Shown: piece by piece, positions 9,067 to 17,667 of the stretch | Numbering within the stretch: the first letter of the stretch is position 1 | How the letters are laid out: the number at the start of each line of letters is the position of its first letter | NCBI RefSeq assembly: GCF_900104095.1 | Contig: NZ_FNJO01000007.1 | Location: 248,001-312,000, forward strand | Direction: 5' to 3' | DNA length: 64,000 nucleotides | Source of the DNA: Ralstonia sp. 25mfcol4.1 | GTDB lineage: Bacteria; Pseudomonadota; Gammaproteobacteria; Burkholderiales; Burkholderiaceae | The notes under the pieces: generated by a model | What the model saw: the letters and a program-made list of their open reading frames with translations, nothing else | Told to the model about the DNA's origin: nothing | Database searches by the model: none | Translations under genes and position numbers: made by a program

Positions 9067-9822
9067 TCAGCCCTTGCTGAAGATGCTGTAGAAATCGGGG
9101 GCGCCGGTATCGCGCACGGTCAGGTCCAGCGAGCCCTCGATATGGGCCAGGTGCTCGGCCATCACTGACTGCGCCTGCGCGGCATTGCGCTGCTCGATGG
9201 CGTCCACCAGCACGCGATGCTCGTCCTCGGGGCAGGCCGGTGCGCCGGGGCGGTCATACAGCGTGATGATCAGGCACGTCAGCGACACCATCTCGCGAAT
9301 CAGCTTTTCCAGGATCGCATTGCCGGCCATCTCGGCCAACACGATGTGGAATTCGCCCGACAGCCGGATCACGGCGGCGCGGTCGCCCCGCGTGCGGGCG
9401 TCGTCTTCCTGCCTGATATGCCGGCGCAGGCTGCGGATCTGCGTGGCACTGGCCGTGGTGGCCAGCAGGCCGGCAAGCTCCGGTTCCACCAGCCGGCGCG
9501 CCTGGAAGACCTGACGCGCTTCCTCGATGCTGGGGCTGGAGATAAACGCGCCGCGATTGGGTACCAGGGTGACGAGCTTCTCATGCGCCAGACGGGCGAA
9601 TACCTGTCGGATCCTGGCGCGGCTGGCGCCGGTGACCTCGCACAGCCGCTCTTCCACAAGCTTGGTGCCGGCCAGCAGCCGATGCTCCATGATCGCGTTC
9701 AGCAGATCCTGGTAGATACCTTCATTGACGGAAGATTCGGCGGCTTCGGACGCCGCGGGCTCGCCGCCATCCTGCGCGGCGGGCGGCTCGGAATCCGCGG
9801 ATTTTTTGCGTCGGGTTGCCAT
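9067..9822 (-). CDS. GntR-family regulator, FCD (FadR-type) subfamily
   Basis: A 251-residue regulator. After a charged, disordered N-terminus (about 40 residues), the GntR winged helix spans residues 40-105 (IYQDLLNAIMEHRLLAGTKLVEERL, then GASRARIRQVFARLAHEKLV). An all-helical FCD effector domain follows, with the metal-binding histidines in EFHIVLAEMAGN, EDEHRVLVDAI and AEHLAHIEGS. The start at 9822 (MATRRKKS) is preferred; a longer frame from further upstream would overlap the operator-like sequence. It is followed upstream by the hydantoin/allantoin racemase and permease genes, all on the minus strand, so it most likely controls ureide uptake and use. Confidence 0.85.
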   Translation of the reverse strand: MATRRKKSADSEPPAAQDGGEPAASEAAESSVNEGIYQDLLNAIMEHRLLAGTKLVEERLCEVTGASRARIRQVFARLAHEKLVTLVPNRGAFISSPSIEEARQVFQARRLVEPELAGLLATTASATQIRSLRRHIRQEDDARTRGDRAAVIRLSGEFHIVLAEMAGNAILEKLIREMVSLTCLIITLYDRPGAPACPEDEHRVLVDAIEQRNAAQAQSVMAEHLAHIEGSLDLTVRDTGAPDFYSIFSKG

Positions 9823-9861
9823 GTCGGGGACGATATCCCGCTGCAGATGCAGCGAATGAAG

Positions 9862-9891
9862 ACAAAAATTACGCATATCGTACACAAAAAT
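9862..9891. promoter_or_regulatory. Operator-like repeat upstream of the GntR gene
   Basis: Two direct copies of ACAAAAAT (9862-9869 and 9884-9891) lie 22 bp apart, about two helical turns. Between them and overlapping the second is CGTACACAAA, whose complement TTTGTGTACG recurs exactly at 12289-12298 in front of the permease gene. FCD-type GntR proteins often bind TTGTNTACAA-like sites, so this is a plausible autoregulatory site (inference). Confidence 0.5.
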
Positions 9892-9934
9892 GGCGATGCA
9901 CCGGGCCGGATGGCACCAGGCCGGTGCGGCGGGA

Positions 9935-10672
9935 TCACGCGTTCAGGGCGTAATGCGACAACATCCCGGCGTAGGCCTTGGGCAGCGGGCGCGCCCAATC
10001 CCCCCGCTTGCTGGTGGCCAGACGTACCGAGACCAGCGCCTCGGCCATCTTCACGGCGCAGGTGACGCCGTCGATGACGGGCGCGCCGATCGCGTCGGCA
10101 ATCTCGTCGCAGAGGTCGGTCATGCCGGCGCAGCCCAGCACGATGCAGTCGCTGCGGTCTTCGGCCAGCGCCTGGCGGCACGCTTCGGTGATGATGCGGC
10201 GTGCGTCGGAGCCCGGCTTTTCCAGGTCCAGCACGGGCAGGTCGCTGGCGCGGACGTTGCGGCAGAATCGCGCCATGCCGTAGCGTTCGGCCAGGTGCCA
10301 GGCGATATTGCACGTACGCGACAGCGTCGTGACCACGCTGAAGCTGGTGCCGATGAAGCTTGCCGCATGCATGGCCGCTTCAGCTACCCCGATCACGGGC
10401 CCGCGTGCCAGTTCGCGCGCGGCGAACAGGCCGGGGTCGCCGAAGCAGGCGATCACGTAGCCGTCGATGCCTTCGCGCTCGCCAATCAGGATTTCGTCCA
10501 GTATGCCCGGCACGCTTAGCGCCTCGTCGTAGTGGCTCTCGATCGAGGCCGGCCCCATGCGGGGACTGACCGCCACGATGCGGGTGTCGCCGTGGGCCAC
10601 GGCCCGGGCGCACTGGCCGATCTTGTCGGTCATGCTCTGCGTGGTATTCGGATTGATGATCTTGATTTTCAT
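9935..10672 (-). CDS. Asp/Glu/hydantoin racemase family protein (allantoin racemase HpxA-like)
   Basis: A 245-residue cytosolic racemase of the Asp/Glu/hydantoin racemase family. The N-terminus KIKIINPNTTQSMT and the two catalytic cysteines are evident: Cys76 in ACFGDPG and Cys181 in LGCAGM. These positions and motifs correspond to those of allantoin racemase HpxA and hydantoin racemase HyuE. It would interconvert allantoin or 5-substituted hydantoin enantiomers. The ATG at 10672 is chosen because it begins the conserved MKIKIINPNTT; a longer in-frame start upstream overlaps the previous gene. It lies 19 bp downstream of the NCS1 permease, so the two form an operon. The exact ring compound (allantoin versus hydantoin) is not decided by sequence. 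Confidence 0.85.
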   Translation of the reverse strand: MKIKIINPNTTQSMTDKIGQCARAVAHGDTRIVAVSPRMGPASIESHYDEALSVPGILDEILIGEREGIDGYVIACFGDPGLFAARELARGPVIGVAEAAMHAASFIGTSFSVVTTLSRTCNIAWHLAERYGMARFCRNVRASDLPVLDLEKPGSDARRIITEACRQALAEDRSDCIVLGCAGMTDLCDEIADAIGAPVIDGVTCAVKMAEALVSVRLATSKRGDWARPLPKAYAGMLSHYALNA

Positions 10673-10691
10673 GGTGTCGTTCACAGGGAAA

Positions 10692-12200
10692 TCAGGCCTG
10701 GCGGGCATCGGCAAGGTGGGCCGGCATCAGCCGCGGCGCGAGCGCGCGGTACAGCACCAGAGCAATGCCCATGCCAATGAACCAGCTGTAGCTGGCCAGC
10801 CACTGCCACGACGGAATCACCACGCACAGCACCGGGACGATGGCCGAGGGGATCATGGTGGCGACGGCGGTGGGGTTGTAGCCGCGGCGGTACCAGTAGG
10901 TGCCGGTCTTGCGCAGCGTGTAGAGGTCGTCCACCACCACGCGCTGGCGGCGCACCAGAAAGAAGTCGGAGATCAGGATGCCGAACAGCGGTCCGATGAA
11001 GGCGCCCAGCACGTCGAGCGTGTAGTGGATCATCGTCGGGTGGTTGTACAGGTTCCACGGCGTGATGAAGATCGATGCCACCGCCGCGATCATGCCGCCA
11101 GTCCGCCAGCTGATGTACTTTGGCGAGACGTTCGAGAAGTCGAAGGCCGGGGACACGAAGTTGGCCACGATGTTGATGCCGATGGTGGCGGTCATGAACG
11201 TGAACGCGCCCAGCAGCATCGCAAAGGTGCTGTCGATATGGCTGACGGTCTCCACGGGGTCGGTGATCAGCTTGCCGAACACGGGCAGCGTGGCCGACGT
11301 GGTTACCACCACCAGCAGCGAGAAGCCCAGGAAGTTGACCGGCAGGCCCCAGAAGTTGCCGCGCTTCACGGACCGGAAGTCCTTGGCGTAGCGCGAGAAG
11401 TCGCCGAAGTTCAGCATCGGACCCGAGAAGTACGACACCACCAGTGCGATGGCGCTGAGCATCACGGGCACCGAGTCCCAGCCCTGGTACTTCAGGAAGC
11501 TCAGCGTGAAATTGACGTTCTCGATGCCGGCCTTGTTGATCAGCCAGATGGCGAGCGCGATCATCACCACGTACACGGCGGGGCCGGCCCAGTCGATGAA
11601 CTTGCGGATGGTCTCCATGCCCGTCCAGAACACCAGCGCCTGCAGCACCCAGAGCGTCATGAAGGCGGCCCAGCCCAGCGAGGACAGCCCGGCAAAGCCA
11701 TGCTGCTTCAGGTCGGCGTAGGGCGCCAGCTGCGGGAAGAAATGCAGCGCCAGCACCAGGAACGCGCTGGAGGCCAGGTAGGTCTGTATGCCATACCAGG
11801 CCACGGCGATCAGGCCACGGATGATGGCGGGGATATTGGCGCCCAGCACGCCGAACGACGCGCGGCAGATGACGGGATAGGGCGTGCCGGTGAGCTGGCT
11901 GGGTTTGGCCACCAGGTTGCAGAAGAACTGCACGATCAGGATGCCGATGAGCAGTGCCACCAGCACCTGCCAGCTGGACAGCCCCAGCGCGAACAGGCTG
12001 CCGGCGGTGATGTAGCCGCCCACGCTGTGCACGTCGGACATCCAGAACGCAAAAATGTTGTACGTGCCCCAGGTCTGCTTGCGCAGCGGGGCAAGGTCCT
12101 CATTGGTCAGCCGCTCGTCGTAGCCTGGCTTGATCACGGCGTTGCTTTCGGGGGCGTGCGTGCCGATGGTATCGACGGCGGGCGAAGCTGTCACTGGCAT
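10692..12200 (-). CDS. NCS1-family permease for allantoin/hydantoin/nucleobases
   Basis: A 502-residue inner-membrane nucleobase:cation symporter-1 protein with about twelve hydrophobic segments. Typical features are the N-terminal NEDLAPLRKQTWGTYNIFAFWMSDVHSVGGY block, PYPVICRASFGVLGANIPAIIRG, and the loop GDFSRYAKDFRSVKRGNFWGLP. It resembles PucI/HyuP allantoin and hydantoin importers. The start at 12200 (MPVTASPAVDT) has CGGAGA upstream. It is the first gene of a minus-strand transcript with the racemase. The promoter and two operator-like sites lie at 12268-12329. A cytosine or uracil substrate remains possible, but the adjacent racemase favours a hydantoin-ring compound. Confidence 0.87.
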   Translation of the reverse strand: MPVTASPAVDTIGTHAPESNAVIKPGYDERLTNEDLAPLRKQTWGTYNIFAFWMSDVHSVGGYITAGSLFALGLSSWQVLVALLIGILIVQFFCNLVAKPSQLTGTPYPVICRASFGVLGANIPAIIRGLIAVAWYGIQTYLASSAFLVLALHFFPQLAPYADLKQHGFAGLSSLGWAAFMTLWVLQALVFWTGMETIRKFIDWAGPAVYVVMIALAIWLINKAGIENVNFTLSFLKYQGWDSVPVMLSAIALVVSYFSGPMLNFGDFSRYAKDFRSVKRGNFWGLPVNFLGFSLLVVVTTSATLPVFGKLITDPVETVSHIDSTFAMLLGAFTFMTATIGINIVANFVSPAFDFSNVSPKYISWRTGGMIAAVASIFITPWNLYNHPTMIHYTLDVLGAFIGPLFGILISDFFLVRRQRVVVDDLYTLRKTGTYWYRRGYNPTAVATMIPSAIVPVLCVVIPSWQWLASYSWFIGMGIALVLYRALAPRLMPAHLADARQA

Positions 12201-12267
12201 TTCGGGTCTCCGTTGGTGGCCTTGCGTGCGTGCGCAGGTCATCACTGATTTCGATGTGACGACAAAA

Positions 12268-12329
12268 TTGTCTACAAAATCGTTTTTGTTTGTGTACGGA
12301 GTTGTAGGTCACCGGATTATGATTGTCAA
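12268..12329 (-). promoter_or_regulatory. Permease promoter with two GntR-like operator sites
   Basis: Read on the minus strand, TTGACA (12329-12324) and TACAAC (12306-12301) are separated by exactly 17 bp, a good sigma-70 promoter for the NCS1 permease. The predicted transcription start is overlapped by a site that reads TTTGTGTACG on the plus strand at 12289-12298, and TTGTCTACAA (12268-12277) lies just downstream. The core TTGT(C/G)TAC is shared with the region upstream of the GntR gene at 9879-9888, which points to repression by that regulator. The rest of the 302-bp gap to bphP contains only the hairpin at 12379. Confidence 0.6.
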
Positions 12330-12378
12330 CATAACGCCGGCCGAATGCGGGTAGACACCGAGCGGGCGGCTGCCTTAG

Positions 12379-12405
12379 GCGCCGCCCACGGCGCTTGCAG
12401 TTTTT
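12379..12405 (+). terminator. Terminator-like hairpin in the bphP leader
   Basis: A perfect 6-bp stem GCGCCG-CCCA-CGGCGC is followed after six bases by TTTTT on the plus strand. It lies about 100 bp upstream of the bphP start and no plus-strand gene ends before it. It may end leftover upstream transcription or act as a leader element; neither can be decided by eye. Confidence 0.4.
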
Positions 12406-12502
12406 ACCGGCGGCGCCCCAATGTGCTGTCAATTCCGCACAAAGCCGGCGCCGGGCGCGTGCCTGTGCCAAAATCGGCGCCATGCCTCAAGGCGGAGCAA
12501 GC

Positions 12503-14962
12503 ATGGTTCACCACTCCAATTCCACGGCGGCGGCAGCGGCCGAGGGTTGCGCCAAGGAACCGATTCATATTCCTGGCGGCATCCAGCCGCATGGCTTTCT
12601 GGTCAGTGTCGACAACGTGGGCAATGTCGTGCAGGCCAGCGCCAATACGGCGTTGTTGGTTGGCAGGGCGCCCGGCGAGATCGACCCGTTGCTGGGCCAG
12701 CCGCTGGCGGCGCTTGTCGGTGACGGTGCCGCGCTGGCGCTCGATGCGCTGGCCACCCTGAAAGCCGAAGGCATCCCGCTCTATGCCGGATCGGTGGCGG
12801 ATCCGCGCAGCGTGCGCGACGGCGCGGCGGCTGCGTTGTATTCGCCGCTGGCCATCACCGTCCACATCTGGCAGGGCGTGCGCATCGTCGAATTCGAGCC
12901 TGCCCGTGGCACCGCCGACGTCTTCGCATCGATCTATCCCTTGGTCCGGACCTTCATCAACAGCCTGCAGGACGTGGCTAACGTCCAGGGGCTGGCGCGC
13001 CTTGCCGCAGAAGAAGTGCATCGCATCACGGGTTTCGGCCGCACCTTGGTGTATGCGTTCGACGACGAGGGGCACGGCCATGTGCTGGCCGAGTCGATGG
13101 ATGCCGGCTACGCCAGTTATCTGGGGCAGCGGTTTCCGGCTTCGGACATCCCACCGCAGGCGCGCGCGCTGTACGTGCGCAACCGCATTCGCCTGATCGC
13201 CGATGCCGACTACGCGGCGGCCCCGCTGGTGCCGACGCTGCATCCCGCCACGGGCCAGCCCACCGACCTGACCTATGCATCGCTGCGCAGCATTTCGCCC
13301 GTGCACGTGCAGTACATGAAGAACATGGGGACCTGGGCGTCGATGTCGATGTCGATCGTCGTGCGCGGGCGGTTATGGGGCCTGATTTCTTGCCATCACG
13401 CCACGGCACGCGTGCCGTCTTTCGAAGTGCGCACGGCGTGCGAGCACATCGCACAGGTGCTCTCGCTGCAGGTGGAAGCCAAGGAGGATCACGACGAGGC
13501 CAGCTACCGCCTGGCGCTGCGCCGGCGGCAGACCGGGCTGCTGGCCTCGATGGCCAATACCGACGACTTCATCGAGGCCATCTCGGGCGATGCCGATGAC
13601 CTGCTGGCGCTGGTGGGCGCCACCGGCGCGGCGGCTGTGTTCGAGGGGCGTATCGTCCGGATCGGCGATGCCCCGACCGACGCGGCCATCGAAGGGCTGC
13701 TGGCGTGGCTCGACACGCGCGGCGAAGACGTCTATGCCACCGACCAGCTTGCGGCCGAGTGGACCGATGCCGCCGCGCAAGGCGTGGGCCCCGAGGCTGC
13801 CGGCATGCTGGTGGTGCCGCTGTCGCGCATGTTCCGCAACTACGTGATCTGGTTCCGGGCCGAGGTGGTGCGTACGCTCCGCTGGGCGGGCGACCCGCGC
13901 GCCAAGCTGGCGGGCCTGTCGGCGTCGCTGTCGCCGCGCGAGAGCTTCGAAGTGTGGACGCAGACGGTGCGCGGCCGCAGCGAACCGTGGCGGGCGGCAG
14001 AACTGGAGATTGCCACCGAATTTCGCGGCGCGCTGCTGGGCATCGTGCTGCGGCGTGCCGAGGAACTGGCCCATTTGGCGCTGGAGCTTGGCCGCGTGAA
14101 CCGCGAGCTCGAAGGGTTCTCGTATTCTGTGTCGCATGACCTGCGCGCGCCGCTCCGTCATATCGTCGGTTTCGCCGATCTGCTGCGCGAGATGGACCAG
14201 GACCGGCTGTCGGACCGCGGCCGGCATTTTGTCGAGCGCATCATTGCGCAGGCACGTTTCGGCGGCAAGCTCGTGGATGACCTGCTGGCGTTCTCGCAGA
14301 TGGGGCGCGCCGCCCTGCGTCCGCAGCGCGTGGACCTGCGGGTGCTGGCGGAGCGCCTGCTGGCCGAGGAAACGAAGGAGCTTGGCACGCGGCGCCTGCA
14401 ATACAAGGTCGGCGGGCTCGGCCACGTGACGGCGGATCCGGTGCTGATGGACGTGGTGCTGCGGAATCTGATCGCCAACGCGATAAAATTCACCGGCACG
14501 CGCGGCGTCGGTGCCGAGGGCCCTGCCGCGATGGTCGAGGTGGGCACGATGCCTGGCGAGGCAGCGTTCGAAGGCCAGGACCTGTTCTTCGTGCGCGACA
14601 ACGGTGTGGGCTTCGACATGCGCTACGCCGAAAAGCTGTTCGGCGTGTTCCAGCGCCTGCATCGCGTGGAGGAATTTCCCGGCACCGGCATCGGGCTGGC
14701 CAGCGTGCGGCGCATTGTCGAGCGTCACGGCGGCAAGGCCTGGGCCGAAGGCGAGATCGATCGCGGGGCCACCATCTGGTTTTCGCTGCCGCGCGATTTC
14801 GTGCCGGAGGGCACCGCGGGTGTCAATGAAACGGCCGCCGAGGCGGCAGCCCGGCTGGCGGCCGTGTCGTCGGGCCAGCCGTACCGGCCCGTGTTGAAAG
14901 ATGCAAGAATCCTGGAGAACGAGCGTGCTGAGGCCGATCCTGCTGGTGGAAGACAATCCTGA
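12503..14962 (+). CDS. bphP: Bacteriophytochrome histidine kinase
   Basis: An 819-residue red/far-red photoreceptor kinase. The biliverdin-attachment Cys16 is in the N-terminal CAKEPIHIPGGIQPHG motif. PAS covers about residues 20-120 and GAF 140-310, with D215 of PASDIPP and the CHH pair His298/His299 near the chromophore. The PHY domain spans 330-500 and includes the tongue motif PRESFEVW. HisKA has phospho-acceptor His545 in SVSHDLRAPL, and HATPase_c reaches about 765. The ATG at 12503 is preferred because GGAG lies five bases upstream; ATGs at 12482 and earlier are weaker. The response regulator gene overlaps its 3' end. The ligand can be supplied by bphO at 17038. All key residues for a photoactive, autophosphorylating kinase appear intact. 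Confidence 0.94.
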   Translation: MVHHSNSTAAAAAEGCAKEPIHIPGGIQPHGFLVSVDNVGNVVQASANTALLVGRAPGEIDPLLGQPLAALVGDGAALALDALATLKAEGIPLYAGSVADPRSVRDGAAAALYSPLAITVHIWQGVRIVEFEPARGTADVFASIYPLVRTFINSLQDVANVQGLARLAAEEVHRITGFGRTLVYAFDDEGHGHVLAESMDAGYASYLGQRFPASDIPPQARALYVRNRIRLIADADYAAAPLVPTLHPATGQPTDLTYASLRSISPVHVQYMKNMGTWASMSMSIVVRGRLWGLISCHHATARVPSFEVRTACEHIAQVLSLQVEAKEDHDEASYRLALRRRQTGLLASMANTDDFIEAISGDADDLLALVGATGAAAVFEGRIVRIGDAPTDAAIEGLLAWLDTRGEDVYATDQLAAEWTDAAAQGVGPEAAGMLVVPLSRMFRNYVIWFRAEVVRTLRWAGDPRAKLAGLSASLSPRESFEVWTQTVRGRSEPWRAAELEIATEFRGALLGIVLRRAEELAHLALELGRVNRELEGFSYSVSHDLRAPLRHIVGFADLLREMDQDRLSDRGRHFVERIIAQARFGGKLVDDLLAFSQMGRAALRPQRVDLRVLAERLLAEETKELGTRRLQYKVGGLGHVTADPVLMDVVLRNLIANAIKFTGTRGVGAEGPAAMVEVGTMPGEAAFEGQDLFFVRDNGVGFDMRYAEKLFGVFQRLHRVEEFPGTGIGLASVRRIVERHGGKAWAEGEIDRGATIWFSLPRDFVPEGTAGVNETAAEAAARLAAVSSGQPYRPVLKDARILENERAEADPAGGRQS

Positions 14963-15362
14963 CGACATCGAGCTGACATTGATCGCGCTGCAGAGAACCC
15001 GCCTTGCCAACCCGGTGGTGTCGGTGCGCGACGGTGCCGAGGCGCTGGATTTCCTGCGCCGCGAAGGCGCCTATGCCGATCGGCCGGAAGAGAATCCGGC
15101 GGTGATCCTGCTGGACAAGAAGCTGCCGAAGGTGGATGGCCACGAGGTACTGCGCGAGGTGCGCGCCGACGACCGTCTGCGTCGCGTGCCGGTCGTGATG
15201 CTGACATCGTCGCGCGAGGAACGCGACCTGCTCAGGAGCTACGACCTGGGCGTGAATGCCTATGTGGTGAAGCCGGTCGAGTTCGACGACTTCATGGCCG
15301 CCATCAACGACCTGGGCGTATTCTGGGCGGTGCTGAACGAGCCGCCACCGTACTCGCGCTAG
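14925..15362 (+). CDS. Phytochrome-associated single-domain response regulator (Rcp1/BphR-like)
   Basis: A 145-residue receiver-only protein. Acidic pocket residues E9/D10 (LLVEDNPDD), phospho-acceptor D64 (ILLDKKLP), a switch Ser/Thr in MLTSS and the conserved lysine in VVKPVE are present. It closely follows the Rcp1 family of receivers that pair with phytochromes. The start is most likely the GTG at 14925, with GGAG seven bases upstream, which overlaps bphP by 38 bp; the ATG at 14901 (MQESWRTS) in the same frame is an alternative. There is no output domain, so it either shuttles phosphate to another protein or acts by protein contact. It converges on the PAS kinase gene with a 19-bp gap. 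Confidence 0.88.
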   Translation: MLRPILLVEDNPDDIELTLIALQRTRLANPVVSVRDGAEALDFLRREGAYADRPEENPAVILLDKKLPKVDGHEVLREVRADDRLRRVPVVMLTSSREERDLLRSYDLGVNAYVVKPVEFDDFMAAINDLGVFWAVLNEPPPYSR

Positions 15363-15389
15363 CCTGCGCGGCTGCCCGCCGCTAGCGCG
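15355..15389. terminator. Inverted repeat embracing two convergent stop codons
   Basis: Arms CGCGCTAG (15355-15362) and CTAGCGCG (15382-15389) are perfectly complementary with a 19-base loop. The TAG stop of the response regulator lies in the left arm and the TAG stop of the opposing PAS kinase in the right arm. It could act as a two-way transcription end, but there is no U-tract on either strand. Confidence 0.45.
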
Positions 15390-17022
15390 TGCCGCCAGCC
15401 AGTTGCGCCAGCGGCAGTTGCACGCGGAACATCGAGCCCTTGCCCAGTCCGTCGCTGTGCGCGCTTACGCTGCCGTTGTGCATCAGCACCAGATTCTTCA
15501 CCATCCACAGCCCCAGGCCCAGGCCAGGCGCGCGATTGGCGTGTTCGCGATGTGCCTGTTCGAACCGCTCGAAGATGCGCTCCAGTGCTTCGGGCGCGAT
15601 ACCCACGCCGGAATCGCGCACGGACAGCACGACGTCCGCGCCGTCCGACGCGACGGCCAGTTCCACGGTGCCACGCTCCGCGAACTTCAGCGCATTGGTC
15701 AGCAGGTTCAGCACCACCTGCTTGATCCGGTGCTCATCGGCCATCACCAGGCAGGGCAGCGCTGGCGCCACGACCAGCGTCACGTCCCGCGACTCCGCAT
15801 CGAGACGCAGATCCTCGGCCACGGTGGCCGCCAGGGCCGACATGTCCAGCAGGCGCAGATCCACCGACAGCTTGCCGGTGGCGATGGCACCGCTGTCGAG
15901 CAGATCGTCCACCATGCGGGCCAGCTGGCGGGTATTGCGTTCGATGACTTCCCCGGCGCGCCGCACATGGGCAGGGTCGGTGCCGCGCTCCAGCAGCGTG
16001 GTCCACCACAGGATGGCGTGCAGCGGCGAGCGCAGCTCGTGGCTGACCGCCGCCACGAAATGGTCCATGGCGCGGGCACCGCGCTCGCTCACTTCGCGGG
16101 CGCGCTGTTCTTCCTGGGCCACTGCCTGGTAGTGCAGTTCCGACGCCTTGCGCGCCGTGATGTCGATCGTGAAGCCGATCAGTGACTGGGCCGAGCCGTC
16201 TTCGAGATAGCGTGCGGCGCCGCGCGACATCAGCCAACGCATGGTGCCGTCCTGCCAGAGTACGCGGTACTCCACCTCGAAATGTGCGTGGCTGGCGATG
16301 GCCGCTGCCATGGCGGTACGTACCATCTCGCGGTCGTCGACGTGCATCAGTTCGCCAAAGACCCGCACCTCGTTGATGGTGTCGTCCGGTTGCAGCCCCA
16401 TGTTGGCCTTGCACTGGTCGGTGCAGGCCATGAACCCGGTGGCGACGTCGAGTTCCCACGCGCCGACCTTGGCAAACGAGAGCAGTTCTTCGAGTTGCTT
16501 GCGGTGGGTTTGCAGTGCCGCATTGGCTTCTTCCACCAGTACCTGGCGCAGTCGCGCCTGCGACCGCAGCTTGGCGTGCTCGCGGCGGGTCTGTTCGGTC
16601 TTGACGATCTGATCGGTCACGTCCATGACCTGCAGCACGAATGCCGCATCGGATACGCTGTCCAGCCGCGTCGCCTTGGCCTGCCAGTATCGTTCGGTAT
16701 TGCCGGTGCCGGCAGGGTGGCCGTCGTAGCGGATCAGCGGCGACAGGCGCGACTCGCCTTCCAGCAGGTTGTCGAGTGTGCTGGCAAGCCAGTCCCGGCG
16801 TGCCGCCATCTGGGGTTCGGATAGCGAAGGATTGATGTCGAACACCGATTTGCCCATGACATCGTTGCGCGTGCGGCCAGCCATGGCCAGATAGCGGGCA
16901 TTGACGGCCACGACTTCGAACGCCGCATTGAGCACCAGATAGGACTCGGGCAGGGCGTCGAACAGCGCCCCCGTATCAAACGCACGTTGGAGGGGTGGCC
17001 GTTGTTCGAGGGCGTCAGGCAT
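15382..17022 (-). CDS. PAS-PAS sensor histidine kinase
   Basis: A 546-residue cytoplasmic kinase without membrane segments. PAS domains lie at about residues 18-135 (LPESYLVLNAAFEVVAVNARYL) and 180-290 (SFAKVGAWELDVATGFMACTDQC, ending in a PAC segment FTIDITARK). The HisKA domain has phospho-acceptor His328 in VSHELRSPLH. HATPase_c follows with N-box NLLTNALKFA, G1 DSGVGIAPEAL and G2 GLGLGLWMVKN. It sits 15 bp after bphO on the same strand, so heme oxygenase and kinase are co-transcribed and convergent with bphP. It may be a second input or a partner that shares the single-domain regulator (inference). No receiver is fused to it. Confidence 0.9.
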   Translation of the reverse strand: MPDALEQRPPLQRAFDTGALFDALPESYLVLNAAFEVVAVNARYLAMAGRTRNDVMGKSVFDINPSLSEPQMAARRDWLASTLDNLLEGESRLSPLIRYDGHPAGTGNTERYWQAKATRLDSVSDAAFVLQVMDVTDQIVKTEQTRREHAKLRSQARLRQVLVEEANAALQTHRKQLEELLSFAKVGAWELDVATGFMACTDQCKANMGLQPDDTINEVRVFGELMHVDDREMVRTAMAAAIASHAHFEVEYRVLWQDGTMRWLMSRGAARYLEDGSAQSLIGFTIDITARKASELHYQAVAQEEQRAREVSERGARAMDHFVAAVSHELRSPLHAILWWTTLLERGTDPAHVRRAGEVIERNTRQLARMVDDLLDSGAIATGKLSVDLRLLDMSALAATVAEDLRLDAESRDVTLVVAPALPCLVMADEHRIKQVVLNLLTNALKFAERGTVELAVASDGADVVLSVRDSGVGIAPEALERIFERFEQAHREHANRAPGLGLGLWMVKNLVLMHNGSVSAHSDGLGKGSMFRVQLPLAQLAGGTR

Positions 17023-17037
17023 GAGCGTCTCGCGCGT

Positions 17038-17667
17038 CTACTGCGCGCCGGACTCGGCGTGCGCGGGAACGCGGGCCAACAGATCGTTAAACGCCCGCCG
17101 CGCCCCGGCGCAAGCCAGCGCGATGTCGGCCGGCTCGCGCACGCTGGCCCGCAGCGCGTGCAGGAACTGCTGCCAGCGCGGGCCAGGCGTCTTGCCCGCG
17201 CCAAGGTATGCCAGCGGATGCGGCGCGAAGTGGCCGGACAACTGCCGGTACAGCACAGCACCGCCAAGCTGTGAACCTTCGATGACGTAGCAGAGGCCCC
17301 AGCGGTAGGCGGCGTCGTGTTGCAGGGTGGCCACATCGATATCGTCAACGACAAGGCCGCCCGGCGGCGTGGCGGGGTGGGCCAGATCGTGTTCGAGAAT
17401 TGGCATGCGGACCACCGGCGCCAGGCGGGCGGCATCTTGCGGGCCATCGTCGAAGCGCGCCAGCCAGTGCTCCAGCGGCGCCAGCGACGCGCGCAGGATC
17501 AGCAGATGATCCCGGTAATCTTCGAGCGTGGGATTGGCCCGGGAGAGTGGCATGGCCTGATCCAGCCGGGCGTGCTGCGCCGAAGTGGCGGCGCGCAGTG
17601 CAGCCAGCACGTCACGCGAAGGGGGCGATTCGGAGGCAAGGCTGGATGGGGTCGAGTGTTCAGTCAC
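17038..17667 (-). CDS. bphO: Biliverdin-producing heme oxygenase BphO
   Basis: A 209-residue heme oxygenase of the bacterial BphO type, which opens heme to biliverdin, the chromophore of bacteriophytochrome. The N-terminal helix has LRAATSAQHARLDQAMPL with the probable proximal heme ligand His32, and the distal helix has the glycine-rich WGLCYVIEGSQLGGAVLYR. No ATG exists in the frame; the GTG at 17667 (VTEHSTPSS) is the best start and the ribosome site is weak, so the 5' end is uncertain by up to 36 codons. It precedes the PAS kinase by 15 bp. The location next to bphP fits the common bphO-bphP pairing, though here the two are in facing operons instead of one. Confidence 0.87.
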   Translation of the reverse strand: MTEHSTPSSLASESPPSRDVLAALRAATSAQHARLDQAMPLSRANPTLEDYRDHLLILRASLAPLEHWLARFDDGPQDAARLAPVVRMPILEHDLAHPATPPGGLVVDDIDVATLQHDAAYRWGLCYVIEGSQLGGAVLYRQLSGHFAPHPLAYLGAGKTPGPRWQQFLHALRASVREPADIALACAGARRAFNDLLARVPAHAESGAQ

